DNA of 64,000 nucleotides from Euwallacea fornicatus (lineage: Eukaryota; Arthropoda; Insecta; Coleoptera; Curculionidae): positions 372,001-436,000 of the forward strand of contig NW_027096034.1 of NCBI RefSeq assembly GCF_040115645.1, written 5' to 3'. Each line of letters opens with the position of its first letter. Within the stretch, counting starts at the first letter, position 1. The notes beneath the pieces are model-generated. The model saw only the letters and a program-made list of their open reading frames with translations. It did not search any database and had not been told where the DNA came from. The position numbers and the translations under genes are program-made. Below, piece after piece: positions 1 to 15,640 of the stretch.

Positions 1-3000
1 AAGCTCGATAACTTCGGCAAATGAGGACCAAATTTGTTAAACAAAGTGTCCAATTAATCAGCTCGACGAGATCATTAAAATGTCACAACAAATCATCATT
101 GCATCTTGTTGAATTTCCAAGAAAAATAGTACTTTATGTGTTCCACAAACAACTTTTTTGACTTTTCAAACTTTGAACCTCGATAACTTCGGCAAATGTG
201 TATCAAATTTGATAAACAAAGTGTCCAATTAATCAGCTCGACGAGATTTTGAAGATGTCACAACACGTCATGATTGCGTCTTGTTGAATTTCCAAGAAAA
301 ATAGTACTTTATGTGTTCCACACACAACTTTTTTGACTTTTCAAACTTTGAACCTCGATAACTTCGGCAAATGTGTATCAAATTTGATAAACAAAGTGTC
401 CAATTAATCAGCTCGACGAGATTTTGAAGATGTCACAACACGTCATGATTGCATCTTGTTGATTTTCCAAGAAAAATAGTACTTTATGTGTTCAACACAC
501 AACTTTTTTGACTTTTCAAACTTTGAACCTCGATAACTTCGGCAAATGTGTATCAAATTTGTTAAAGAAAGTGTCCAATTAATCAGCTCGACGAGATTTT
601 GAAGATGTCACAACACATCATGATTGCATCTTGATGAATTTCCAAGAAAAATAGTACTTTATGTGTTCAACACACAACTTTTTTGACTTTTCAAACTTTG
701 AAACTCGATTACTTCGGCAAATGAGTATCAAATTTGTTAAAGAAAGTGTCCAATTAATCAGCTCGACGAGATTTTGAAGATGTCACACACATGATGATTG
801 CATTTTGTTGAATTTCCAAGAAAAATAGTACTTTAGGTGCTCAAAGACACAACTTTTTTGACTTTTCAAATTTTGAAGCTCGATGAGTTCGGCAAATGAG
901 GACCAAATTTGATAAACAAAGTGTCCAATTAATCAGCTCGACGAGATTTTGAAGATGTCACAACACATCATGATTGAATGATGTTGAATTTCCAAGAAAA
1001 ATAGTACTTTAAGTGCTCAAACACACAACTTTTGAGACTTTTCAAAATTTGAAGCTCTATAACTTCGGCAAATGTGTATCAAATTTGTTAAAGAAAGTGT
1101 CCAATTAATCAGCTCGACGAGATTTTGAAGATGTCACAACACATCATGATTGCGTCTTGTTGAATTTCCAAGAAAAATAGTACTTTATGTGTTCAACACA
1201 CAACTTTTTTGACTTTTCAAACTTTGACACTCGATTACTTCGGCAAATGAGTATCAAATTTGTTAAAGAAAGTGTCCAATTAATCAGCTCGACGAGATTT
1301 TGAAGATGTCACAACACATCATCATTGCATCTTGTTGAATTTCCAAGAAAAATAGTACTTTATGTGTTCCACACACAACTTTTTTGACTTTTCAAACTTT
1401 GAACCTCGATAACTTCGGCAAATGTGTATCAAATTTGATAAACAAAGTGTCCAATTAATCAGCTCGACGAGATTTTGAAGATGTCACAACACATCATGAT
1501 TGCGTCTTGTTGAATTTCCAAGAAAAATAGTACTTTATGTGTTCAACACACAACTTTTTTGACTTTTCAAACTTTGAAGCTCGATAACTTCGGCAAATGA
1601 GGACCAAATTTGTTAAAGAAAGTGTCCAATTAATCAGCTCGACGAGATTTTGAAGATGTCACAACACATCATGATTGCATCTTGATGAATTTCCAAGAAA
1701 AATAGTACTTTATGTGTTCAACAAACAACTTTTTTGACTTTTCAGATTTGGAAGCTCGATAAGTTCGGCAAATGAGGACCAAATTTGTTAAACAAAGTGC
1801 CCAATTAATCAGCTCGACGAGATTTTGAAGATGTCACAACACATCATGATTGCGTCTTGTTGCATTTCCAAGAAAAATAGTACTTTATGTGTTCCACACA
1901 CAACTTTTTTGACTTTTCAAACTTTGAAGCTCGATAACTTCGGCAGATGAGGACCAAATTTGTTAAACAAAGTGTCCAATTAATCAGCTCGACGAGATCA
2001 TTAAAATGTCACAACAAATCATCATTGCATCTTGTTGAATTTCCAAGAAAAATAGTACTTTATGTGTTCCACAAACAACTTTTTTGACTTTTCAAACTTT
2101 GAACCTCGATAACTTCGGCAAATGTGTATCAAATTTGATAAACAAAGTGTCCAATTAATCAGCTCGACGAGATTTTGAAGATGTCACAACACGTCATGAT
2201 TGCATCTTGTTGAATTTCCAAGAAAAATAGTACTTTATGTGTTCCACACACAACTTTTTTGACTTTTCAAACTTTGAACCTCGATAACTTCAGCAAATGT
2301 GTATCAAATTTGATAAACAAAGTGTCCAATTAATCAGCTCGACGAGATTTTGAAGATGTCACAACACGTCATGATTGCATCTTGTTGATTTTCCAAGAAA
2401 AATAGTACTTTATGTGTTCAACACACAACTTTTTTGACTTTTCAGATTTGGAAGCTCGATAAGTTCGGCAAATGAGGACCAAATTTGTTAAACAAAGTAC
2501 CCAATTAATCAGCTCGACGAGATTTTGAAGATGTCACACACATGATGATTGCATTTTGTTGAATTTCCAAGAAAAATAGTACTTTATGTGTTCCACAAAC
2601 AACTTTTTTGACTTTTCAAACTTTGAACCTCGATAACTTCGGCAAATGTGTATCAAATTTGATAAACAAAGTGTCCAATTAATCAGCTCGACGAGATTTT
2701 GAAGATGTCACAACACGTCATGATTGCATCTTGTTGAATTTCCAAGAAAAATAGTACTTTATGTGTTCCACACACAACTTTTTTGACTTTTCAAACTTTG
2801 AACCTCGATAACTTCGGCAAATGTGTATCAAATTTGATAAACAAAGTGTCCAATTAATCAGCTCGACGAGATTTTGAAGATGTCACAACACGTCATGATT
2901 GCATCTTGTTGATTTTCCAAGAAAAATAGTACTTTATGTGTTCAACACACAACTTTTTTGACTTTTCAAACTTTGAACCTCGATAACTTCGGCAAATGTG

Positions 3001-6000
3001 TATCAAATTTGTTAAAGAAAGTGTCCAATTAATCAGCTCGACGAGATTTTGAAGATGTCACAACACATCATGATTGCATCTTGATGAATTTCCAAGAAAA
3101 ATAGTACTTTATGTGTTCAACACACAACTTTTTTGACTTTTCAAACTTTGAAGCTCGATAACTTTGGCAAATGAGTACCAAATTTGTTAAAGAAAGTGTC
3201 CAATTAATCAGCTCGACGAGATTTTGAAGATGTCACAACACATCATGATTGCGTCTTGTTGCATTTCCAAGAAAAATAGTACTTTATGTGTTCCACACAC
3301 AACTTTTTTGACTTTTCAAACTTTGAAGCTCGATAACTTCGGCAAATGAGGACCAAATTTGTTAAAGAAAGTGTCCAATTAATCGACGAGATTTTGAAGA
3401 TGTCACAACACATCATGATTGCATCTTGATGAATTTCCAAGAAAAATAGTACTTTATGTGTTCAACACACAACTTTTTTGACTTTTCAAACATTGAACCT
3501 CGATAACTTCGGCAAATGTGTATCAAATTTGTTAAAGAAAGTGTCCAATTAATCAGCTCGACGAGATTTTGAAGATGTCACAACACATCATGATTGCATC
3601 TTGATGAATTTCCAAGAAAAATAGTACTTTATGTGTTCAACACACAAATTTTTTGACTTTTCAAACTTTGAAACTCGATTACTTCGGCAAATGAGTATCA
3701 AATTTGTTAAAGAAAGTGTCCAAGTAATCAGCTCGACGAGATTTTGAAGATGTCACAACACATCATGATTGCGTCTTGTTGAATTTCAAAGAAAAATAGT
3801 ACTTTATGTGTTCCACACACAACTTTTTTGACTTTTCAAACTTTGAAGCTCGATAACTTCGGCAAATGAGGACCAAATTTGTTAAAGAAAGTGTCCAATT
3901 AATCAGCTCGACGAGATTTTGAAGATGTCACAACACATCATGATTGCGTCTTGTTGAATTTCCAAGAAAAATAGTACTGTATGTGTTCCACACACAACTT
4001 TTTTGACTTTTCAAATTTTGAAGCTCGATGAGTTCGGCAAATGAGGACCAAATTTGATAAACAAAGTGTCCAATTAATCAGCTCGACGAGATTTTGAAGA
4101 TGTCACAACACATCATGATTGCGTCTTGTTGAATTTCCAAGAAAAATAGTACTTTATGTGTTCAACACACAACTTTTTTGACTTTTCAAACTTTGAAACT
4201 CGATTACTTCGGCATATGAGTATCAAATTTGTTAAAGAAAGTGTCCAATTAATCAGCTCGACGAGATTTTGAAGATGTCACAACACATCATGATTGCGTC
4301 TTGTTGAATTTCCAAGAAAAATAGTACTTTATGTGTTCCACACACAACATTTTTGACTTTTCAAACTTTGAAACTCGATTACTTCGGCATATGAGTATCA
4401 AATTTGTTAAAGAAAGTGTCCAATTAATCAGCTCGACGAGATTTTGAAGATGTCACAACACATCATGATTGCGTCTTGTTGAATTTCCAAGAAAAATAGT
4501 ACTTTATGTGTTCAACACACAACTTTTTTGACTTTTCAAACTTTGAAGCTCGATAACTTCGGCAAATGAGGACCAAATTTGTTAAAGAAAGTGTCCAATT
4601 AATCAGCTCGACGAGATTTTGAAGATGTCACAACACATCATGATTGCGTCTTGTTGAATTTCCAAGAAAAATAGTACTTTATGTGTTCCACACACAACTT
4701 TTTTGACTTTTCAAATTTTGAAGCTCGATGAGTTCGGCAAATGAGGACCAAATTTGATAAACAAAGTGTCCAATTAATCAGCTCGACGAGATTTTGAAGA
4801 TGTCACAACACATCATGATTGCGTCTTGTTGAATTTCCAAGAAAAATAGTACTTTATGTGTTCAACACACAACTTTTTTGACTTTTCAAACTTTGAAGCT
4901 CGATAACTTCGGCAAATGAGGACCAAATTTGTTAAAGAAAGTGTCCAATTAATCAGCTCGACGAGATTTTGAAGATGTCACAACACATCATGATTGCATC
5001 TTGATGAATTTCCAAGAAAAATAGTACTTTATGTGTTCAACACACAACTTTTTTGACTTTTCAAACTTTGAAACTCGATTACTTCGGCAAATGAGTATCA
5101 AATTTGTTAAAGAAAGTGTCCAATTAATCAGCTCGACGAGATTTTGAAGATGTCACAACACATCATGATTGCATCTTGATGAATTTCCAAGAAAAATAGT
5201 ACTTTATGTGTTCAACAAACAACTTTTTTGACTTTTCAGATTTGGAAGCTCGATAAGTTCGGCAAATGAGGACCAAATTTGTTAAACAAAGTGCCCAATT
5301 AATTAGCTCGACGAGATTTTGAAGATGTCACACACATGATGATTGCATTTTGTTGAATTTCCAAGAAAAATAGTACTTTAGGTGCTCAAAGACACAACTT
5401 TTTTGACTTTTCAAATTTTGAAGCTCGATGAGTTCGGCAAATGAGGACCAAATTTGATAAACAAAGTGTCCAATTAATCAGCTCGACGAGATTTTGAAGA
5501 TGTCACAACACATCATGATTGCATCTTGATGAATTTCCAAGAAAAATAGTACTTTATGTGTTCAACAAACAACTTTTTTGACTTTTCAGATTTGGAAGCT
5601 CTATAACTTCGGCAAATGTGTATCAAATTTGTTAAAGAAAGTGTCCAATTAATCAGCTCGACGAGATTTTGAAGATGTCACAACACATCATGATTGCGTC
5701 TTGTTGAATTTCCAAGAAAAATAGTACTTTATGTGTTCCACACACAACTTTTTTGACTTTTCAAACTTTGAACCTCGATAACTTCGGCAAATGTGTATCA
5801 TATTTGTTAAAGAAAGTGTCCAATTAATCAGCTCGACGAGATTTTGAAGATGTCACAACACATCATGATTGCGTCTTGTTGAATTTCCAAGAAAAATAGT
5901 ACTTTATGTGTTCCACACACAACTTTTTTGACTTTTCAAACTTTGAAGCTCGATAACTTCGGCAAATGAGGACCAAATTTGTTAAACAAAGTGTCCAATT

Positions 6001-8079
6001 AATCAGCTCGACGAGATCATTAAAATGTCACAACAAATCATCATTGCATCTTGTTGAATTTCCAAGAAAAATAGTACTTTATGTGTTCCACAAACAACTT
6101 TTTTGACTTTTCAAACTTTGAACCTCGATAACTTCGGCAAATGTGTATCAAATTTGATAAACAAAGTGTCCAATTAATCAGCTCGACGAGATTTTGAAGA
6201 TGTCACAACACATCATGATTGCATCTTGTTGAATTTCCAAGAAAAATAGTACTTTATGTGTTCCACACACAACTTTTTTGACTTTTCAAACTTTGAAGCT
6301 CGATAACTTCGGCAAATGAGGACCAAATTTGTTAAACAAAGTGTCCAATTAATCAGCTCGACGAGATCATTAAAATGTCACAACAAATCATCATTGCATC
6401 TTGTTGAATTTCCAAGAAAAATAGTACTTTATGTGTTCCACAAACAACTTTTTTGACTTTTCAAACTTTGAACCTCGATAACTTCGGCAAATGTGTATCA
6501 AATTTGATAAACAAAGTGTCCAATTAATCAGCTCGACGAGATTTTGAAGATGTCACAACACATCATGATTGCATCTTGTTGAATTTCCAAGAAAAATAGT
6601 ACTTTAGGTGCTCAAAGACACAACTTTTTTGACTTTTCAAATTTTGAAGCTCGATGAGTTCGGCAAATGAGGACCAAATTTGATAAACAAAGTGTCCAAT
6701 TAATCAGCTCGACGAGATTTTGAAGATGTCACAACACATCATGATTGCATCTTGATGAATTTCCAAGAAAAATAGTACTTTATGTGTTCAACAAACAACT
6801 TTTTTGACTTTTCAGATTTGGAAGCTCTATAACTTCGGCAAATGTGTATCAAATTTGTTAAAGAAAGTGTCCAATTAATCAGCTCGACGAGATTTTGAAG
6901 ATGTCACAACACATCATGATTGCGTCTTGTTGAATTTCCAAGAAAAATAGTACTTTATGTGTTCCACACACAACTTTTTTGACTTTTCAAACTTTGAACC
7001 TCGATAACTTCGGCAAATGTGTATCATATTTGTTAAAGAAAGTGTCCAATTAATCAGCTCGACGAGATTTTGAAGATGTCACAACACATCATGATTGCGT
7101 CTTGTTGAATTTCCAAGAAAAATAGTACTTTATGTGTTCCACACACAACTTTTTTGACTTTTCAAACTTTGAAGCTCGATAACTTCGGCAAATGAGGACC
7201 AAATTTGTTAAACAAAGTGTCCAATTAATCAGCTCGACGAGATCATTAAAATGTCACAACAAATCATCATTGCATCTTGTTGAATTTCCAAGAAAAATAG
7301 TACTTTATGTGTTCCACAAACAACTTTTTTGACTTTTCAAACTTTGAACCTCGATAACTTCGGCAAATGTGTATCAAATTTGATAAACAAAGTGTCCAAT
7401 TAATCAGCTCGACGAGATTTTGAAGATGTCACAACACATCATGATTGCATCTTGTTGAATTTCCAAGAAAAATAGTACTTTATGTGTTCCACACACAACT
7501 TTTTTGACTTTTCAAACTTTGAACCTCGATAACTTCGGCAAATGTGTATCAAATTTGTTAAAGAAAGTGTCCAATTAATCGACGAGATTTTGAAGATGTC
7601 ACAACACATCATGATTGCATCTTGATGAATTTCCAAGAAAAATAGTACTTTATGTGTTCAACACACAACTTTTTTGACTTTTCAAACATTGAACCTCGAT
7701 AACTTCGGCAAATGTGTATCAAATTTGTTAAAGAAAGTGTCCAATTAATCAGCTCGACGAGATTTTGAAGATGTCACAACACATCATGATTGCATCTTGA
7801 TGAATTTCCAAGAAAAATAGTACTTTATGTGTTCAACACACAAATTTTTTGACTTTTCAAACTTTGAAACTCGATTACTTCGGCAAATGAGTATCAAATT
7901 TGTTAAAGAAAGTGTCCAATTAATCAGCTCGACGAGATTTTGAAGATGTCACAACACATCATGATTGCGTCTTGTTGAATTTCCAAGAAAAATAGTACTT
8001 TATGTGTTCAACACACAACTTTTTTGACTTTTCAAACTTTGAACCTCGATAACTTCGGCAAATGTGTATCAAATTTGTT

Positions 8080-11000
8080 AAAGAAAGTGTCCAATTAATC
8101 AGCTCGACGAGATTTTGAAGATGTCACAACACATCATGATTGCGTCTTGTTGAATTTCCAAGAAAAATAGTACTTTATGTGTTCCACACACAACTTTTTT
8201 GACTTTTCAAACTTTGAACCTTGATAACTTCGGCAAATGTGTATCATATTTGTTAAAGAAAATGTCCAATTAATCAGCTCGACGAGATTTTGAAGATGTC
8301 ACAACACATCATGATTGCGTCTTGTTGAATTTCCAAGAAAAATAGTACTTTATGTGTTCAACACACAACTTTTTTGACTTTTCAAACATTGAACCTCGAT
8401 AACTTCGGCCAATGTGTATCAAATTTGTTAAAGAAAGTGTTCAATTAATCGACGAGATTTTGAAGATGTCACAACACATCATGATTGCATCTTGATGAAT
8501 TTCCAAGAAAAATAGTACTTTATGTGTTCAACACACAACTTTTTTGACTTTTCAAACTTTGAACCTCGATAACTTTGGCAAATGTGTATCAAATTTGTTA
8601 AAGAAAGTGTCCAATTAATCAGCTCGACGAGATTTTGAAGATGTCACAACACATCATGATTGCGTCTTGTTGAATTTCCAAGAAAAATAGTACTTTATGT
8701 GTTCCACACACAACTTTTTTGACTTTTCAAATTTTGAAGCTCGATAACTTCGGCAAATGAGGACCAAATTTGTTAAACAAAGTGTCCAATTAATCAGCTC
8801 GACGAGATTTTGAAGATGTCACAACACATCATGATTGCATCTTGATGAATTTCCAAGAAAAATAGTACTTTATGTGTTCAACACACAACTTTTTTGACTT
8901 TTCAAACTTTGAAGCTCGATAACTTTGGCAAATGTGTATCAAATTTGTTAAAGAAAGTGTCCAATTAATCGACGAGATTTTGAAGATGTCACAACACATC
9001 ATGATTGCATCTTGATGAATTTCCAAGAAAAATAGTACTTTATGTGTTCAACACACAACTTTTTTGACTTTTCAAACTTTGAACCTCGATAACTTTGGCA
9101 AATGTGTATCAAATTTGTTAAAGAAAGTGTCCAATTAATCAGCTCGACGAGATTTTGAAGATGTCACAACACATCATGATTGCGTCTTGTTGAATTTCCA
9201 AGAAAAATAGTACTTTATGTGTTCCACACACAACTTTTTTGACTTTTCAAACTTTGAAGCTCGATAACTTCGGCAAATGAGGACCAAATTTGTTAAAGAA
9301 AGTGTCCAATTAATCAGCTCGACGAGATTTTGAAGATGTCACAACACATCATGATTGCGTCTTGTTGAATTTCCAAGAAAAATAGTACTTTATGTGTTCC
9401 ACACACAACTTTTTTGACTTTTCAAACTTTGAAGCTCGATAACTTCGGCAAATGAGGACCAAATTTGTTAAACAAAGTGTCCAATTAATCAGCTCGACGA
9501 GATCATTAAAATGTCACAACAAATCATCATTGCATCTTGTTGAATTTCCAAGAAAAATAGTACTTTATGTGTTCCACAAACAACTTTTTTGACTTTTCAA
9601 ACTTTGAACCTCGATAACTTCGGCAAATGTGTATCAAATTTGATAAACAAAGTGTCCAATTAATCAGCTCGACGAGATTTTGAAGATGTCACAACACATC
9701 ATGATTGCATCTTGTTGAATTTCCAAGAAAAATAGTACTTTATGTGTTCCACACACAACTTTTTTGACTTTTCAAACTATGAACCTCGATAACTTCTGCA
9801 AATGTGTATCAAATTTGTTAAAGAAAGTGTCCAATTAATCGACGAGATTTTGAAGATGTCACAACACATCATGATTGCATCTTGATGAATTTCCAAGAAA
9901 AATAGTACTTTATGTGTTCAACACACAACTTTTTTGACTTTTCAAACATTGAACCTCGATAACTTCGGCAAATGTGTATCAAATTTGTTAAAGAAAGTGT
10001 CCAATTAATCAGCTCGACGAGATTTTGAAGATGTCACAACACATCATGATTGCATCTTGATGAATTTCCAAGAAAAATAGTACTTTATGTGTTCAACACA
10101 CAAATTTTTTGACTTTTCAAACTTTGAAACTCGATTACTTCGGCAAATGAGTTTCAAATTTGTTAAAGAAAGTGTCCAATTAATCAGCTCGACGAGATTT
10201 TGAAGATGTCACAACACATCATGATTGCGTCTTGTTGAATTTCCAAGAAAAATAGTACTTTATATGTTCAACACACAACTTTTTTGACTTTTCAAACTTT
10301 GAAGCTCGATAACTTTGGCAAATGTGTATCAAATTTGTTAAAGAAAGTGTCCAATTAACCAGCTCGACGAGATTTTGAAGATGTCACAACACATCATGAT
10401 TGCATCTTGTTGAATTTCCAAGAAAAATAGTACTTTATGTGTTCCACACACAACTTTTTTGACTTTTCAAACTATGAACCTCGATAACTTCTGCAAATGT
10501 GTATCAAATTTGTTAAAGAAAGTGTCCAATTAATCGACGAGATTTTGAAGATGTCACAACACATCATGATTGCATCTTGATGAATTTCCAAGAAAAATAG
10601 TACTTTATGTGTTCAACACACAACTTTTTTGACTTTTCAAACATTGAACCTCGATAACTTCGGCAAATGTGTATCAAATTTGTTAAAGAAAGTGTCCAAT
10701 TAATCAGCTCGACGAGATTTTGAAGATGTCACAACACATCATGATTGCATCTTGATGAATTTCCAAGAAAAATAGTACTTTATGTGTTCAACACACAAAT
10801 TTTTTGACTTTTCAAACTTTGAAACTCGATTACTTCGGCAAATGAGTATCAAATTTGTTAAAGAAAGTGTCCAATTAATCAGCTCGACGAGATTTTGAAG
10901 ATGTCACAACACATCATGATTGCGTCTTGTTGAATTTCCAAGAAAAATAGTACTTTATGTGTTCAACACACAACTTTTTTGACTTTTCAAACTTTGAAGC

Positions 11001-14000
11001 TCGATAACTTCGGCAAATGAGGACCAAATTTGTTAAACAAAGTGTCCAATTAATCAGCTCGACGAGATTTTGAAGATGTCACAACACATCATGATTGCAT
11101 CTTGATGAATTTCCAAGAAAAATAGTACTTTATGTGTTCAACACACAACTTTTTTGACTTTTCAAACTTTGAAGCTCGATAACTTTGGCAAATGTGTATC
11201 AAATTTGTTAAAGAAAGTGTCCAATTAATCGACGAGATTTTGAAGATGTCACAACACATCATGATTGCATCTTGATGAATTTCCAAGAAAAATAGTACTT
11301 TATGTGTTCAACACACAACTTTTTTGACTTTTCAAACTTTGAACCTCGATAACTTTGGCAAATGTGTATCAAATTTGTTAAAGAAAGTGTCCAATTAATC
11401 AGCTCGACGAGATTTTGAAGATGTCACAACACATCATGATTGCGTCTTGTTGAATTTCCAAGAAAAATATTACTTTATGTGTTCCACACACAACTTTTTT
11501 GACTTTTCAAACTTTGAAGCTCGATAACTTCGGCAAATGAGGACCAAATTTGTTAAACAAAGTGTCCAATTAATCAGCTCGACGAGATTTTGAAGATGTC
11601 ACAACACATCATGATTGCGTCTTGTTGAATTTCCAAGAAAAATAGTACTTTATGTGTTCCACACACAACTTTTTTGACTTTTCAAAATTTGAAGCTCGAT
11701 AACTTCGGCAAATGAGGACCAAATTTGTTAAACAAAGTGTCCAATTAATCAGCTCGACGAGATCATTAAAATGTCACAACAAATCATCATTGCATCTTGT
11801 TGAATTTCCAAGAAAAATAGTACTTTATGTGTTCCACAAACAACTTTTTTGACTTTTCAAACTTTGAACCTCGATAACTTCGGCAAATGTGTATCAAATT
11901 TGATAAACAAAGTGTCCAATTAATCAGCTCGACGAGATTTTGAAGATGTCACAACACATCATGATTGCATCTTGTTGAATTTCCAAGAAAAATAGTACTT
12001 TATGTGTTCCACACACAACTTTTTTGACTTTTCAAACTATGAACCTCGATAACTTCTGCAAATGTGTATCAAATTTGTTAAAGAAAGTGTCCAATTAATC
12101 GACGAGATTTTGAAGATGTCACAACACATCATGATTGCATCTTGATGAATTTCCAAGAAAAATAGTACTTTATGTGTTCAACACACAACTTTTTTGACTT
12201 TTCAAACATTGAACCTCGATAACTTCGGCAAATGTGTATCAAATTTGTTAAAGAAAGTGTCCAATTAATCAGCTCGACGAGATTTTGAAGATGTCACAAC
12301 ACATCATGATTGCATCTTGATGAATTTCCAAGAAAAATAGTACTTTATGTGTTCAACACACAAATTTTTTGACTTTTCAAACTTTGAAACTCGATTACTT
12401 CGGCAAATGAGTATCAAATTTGTTAAAGAAAGTGTCCAATTAATCAGCTCGACGAGATTTTGAAGATGTCACAACACATCATGATTGCGTCTTGTTGAAT
12501 TTCCAAGAAAAATAGTACTTTATGTGTTCAACACACAACTTTTTTGACTTTTCAAACTTTGAAGCTCGATAACTTTGGCAAATGTGTATCAAATTTGTTA
12601 AAGAAAGTGTCCAATTAACCAGCTCGACGAGATTTTGAAGATGTCACAACACATCATGATTGCGTCTTGTTGAATTTCCAAGAAAAATAGTACTTTATGT
12701 GTTCCACACACAACTTTTTTGACTTTTCAAACTTTGAAGCTCGATAACTTCGGCAAATGAGGACCAAATTTGTTAAACAAAGTGTCCAATTAATCAGCTC
12801 GACGAGATCATTAAAATGTCACAACAAATCATCATTGCATCTTGTTGAATTTCCAAGAAAAATAGTACTTTATGTTTTCCACAAACAAATTTTTTGACTT
12901 TTCAAACTTTGAACCTCGATAACTTCGGCAAATGTGTATCAAATTTGTTAAAGAAAGTGTCCAATTAATCAGCTCGACGAGATTTTGAAGATGTCACAAC
13001 ACATCATGATTGCGTCTTGTTGAATTTCCAAGAAAAATAGTACTTTATGTGTTCAACACACAACTTTTTTGACTTTTCAAACTTTGAAGCTCGATAACTT
13101 CGGCAAATGAGGACCAAATTTGTTAAAGAAAGTGTCCCATTAATCAGCTCGACGAGATTTTGAAGATGTCACAACACATCATGATTGCGTCTTGTTGAAT
13201 TTCCAAGAAAAATAGTACTTTATGTGTTCCACAAACAACTTTTTTGACTTTTCAAACTTTGAAGCTCGATAACTTCGGCAAATGAGGACCAAATTTGTTA
13301 AAGAAAGTGTCCAATTAATCAGCTCGACGAGATTTTGAAGATGTCACAACACATCATGATTGGGTCTTGTTGAATTTCCAAGAAAAATAGTACTTTATGT
13401 GTTCCACACACAACTTTTTTGACTTTTCAAACTTTGAAACTCGATTACTTCGGCAAATGAGTATCAAATTTGTTAAAGAAAGTGTCCAATTAATCAGCTC
13501 GACGAGATTTTGAAGATGTCACAACACATCATGATTGCGTCTTGTTGAATTTCCAAGAAAAATAGTACTTTATGTGTTCAACACACAACTTTTTTGACTT
13601 TTCAAACTTTGAAGCTCGATAACTTCGGCAAATGAGGACCAAATTTGTTAAAGAAAGTGTCCAATTAATCAGCTCGACGAGATTTTGAAGATGTCGCAAC
13701 ACATCATGATTGCGTCTTGTTGAATTTCCAAGAAAAATAGTACTTTATGTGTTCCACACACAACTTTTTTGACTTTTCAAACTTTGAAGCTCGATAACTT
13801 CGGCAAATGAGGACCAAATTTGTTAAAGAAAGTGTCCAATTAATCAGCTCGACGAGATTTTGAAGATGTCACAACACATCATGATTGCGTCTTGTTGAAT
13901 TTCCAAGAAAAATAGTACTTTATGTGTTCCACACACAACTTTTTTGACTTTTCAAACTTTGAAGCTCGATAACTTCGGCAAATGAGGACCAAATTTGTTA

Positions 14001-15640
14001 AAGAAAGTGTCCAATTAATCAGCTCGACGAGATTTTGAAGATGTCACAACACATCATGATTGCGTCTTGTTGAATTTCCAAGAAAAATAGTACTTTATGT
14101 GTTCCACACACAACTTTTTTGACTTTTCAAACTTTGAAGCTCGATAACTTCGGCAAATGAGGACCAAATTTGTTAAACAAAGTGTCCAATTAATCAGCTC
14201 GACGAGATTTTGAAGATGTCACAACACATCATGATTGCGTCTTGTTGAATTTCCAAGAAAAATAGTACTTTATGTGTTCCACACACAACTTTTTTGACTT
14301 TTCAAACTTTGAAGCTCGATAACTTTGGCAAATGAGTACCAAATTTGTTAAAGAAAGTGTCCAATTAATCAGCTCGACGAGATTTTGAAGATGTCACAAC
14401 ACATCATGATTGCATCTTGATGAATTTCCAAGAAAAATAGAACTTTATGTGTTCAACACACAACTTTTTTGACTTTTCAAACTTTGAAGCTCGATAACTT
14501 TGGCAAATGTGTATCAAATTTGTTAAAGAAAGTGTCCAATTAATCGACGAGATTTTGAAGATGTCACAACACATCATGATTGCATCTTGATGAATTTCCA
14601 AGAAAAATAGTACTTTATGTGTTCAACACACAACTTTTTTGACTTTTCAAACATTGAACCTCGATAACTTCGGCAAATGTGTATCAAATTTGTTAAAGAA
14701 AGTGTCCAATTAATCAGCTCGACGAGATTTTGAAGATGTCACAACACATCATGATTGCATCTTGATGAATTTCCAAGAAAAATAGTACTTTATGTGTTCA
14801 ACACACAACTTTTTTGACTTTTCAAACTTTGAACCTCGATAACTTTGGCAAATGTGTATCAAATTTGTTAAAGAAAGTGTCCAATTAATCAGCTCGACGA
14901 GATTTTGAAGATGTCACAACACATCATGATTGCATCTTGATGAATTTCCAAGAAAAATAGTACTTTATGTGTTCCACACACAACTTTTTTGACTTTTCAA
15001 ACTTTGAAGCTCGATAACTTTGGCAAATGAGTACCAAATTTGTTAAAGAAAGTGTCCAATTAATCAGCTCGACGAGATTTTGAAGATGTCACAACACATC
15101 ATGATTGCATCTTGATGAATTTCCAAGAAAAATAGAACTTTATGTGTTCAACACACAACTTTTTTGACTTTTCAAACTTTGAAGCTCGATAACTTTGGCA
15201 AATGTGTATCAAATTTGTTAAAGAAAGTGTCCAATTAATCGACGAGATTTTGAAGATGTCACAACACATCATGATTGCATCTTGATGAATTTCCAAGAAA
15301 AATAGTACTTTATGTGTTCAACACACAACTTTTTTGACTTTTCAAACATTGAACCTCGATAACTTCGGCAAATGTGTATCAAATTTGTTAAAGAAAGTGT
15401 CCAATTAATCAGCTCGACGAGATTTTGAAGATGTCACAACACATCATGATTGCGTCTTGTTGAATTTCCAAGAAAAATAGTACTTTATGTGTTCCACACA
15501 CAACTTTTTTGACTTTTCAAACTTTGAAGCTCGATAACTTCGGCAAATGACGACCAAATTTGTTAAAGAAAGTGTCCAATTAATCAGCTCGACGAGATTT
15601 TGAAGATGTCACACACATTATGATTGCATTTTGTTGAATT
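8080..15640. repeat. Large internal satellite duplication, copy A
   Basis: Rare private variants here recur exactly 9,580 bp downstream. The GAACCTTGATAAC monomer at 8216 recurs at 17796, and the TATATGTTCA variant at 10261 recurs at 19841. The order of 170-bp units is also kept: the pairs beginning 8829 and 11089 reappear at 18409 and 20669. Past about 11.3 kb the offset becomes 10,795 bp because copy B gained nine monomers (1,565 bp) and lost others. The left edge lies near 8080, since the preceding monomers differ. The right edge is blurred by 695-bp amplification. Confidence 0.8.
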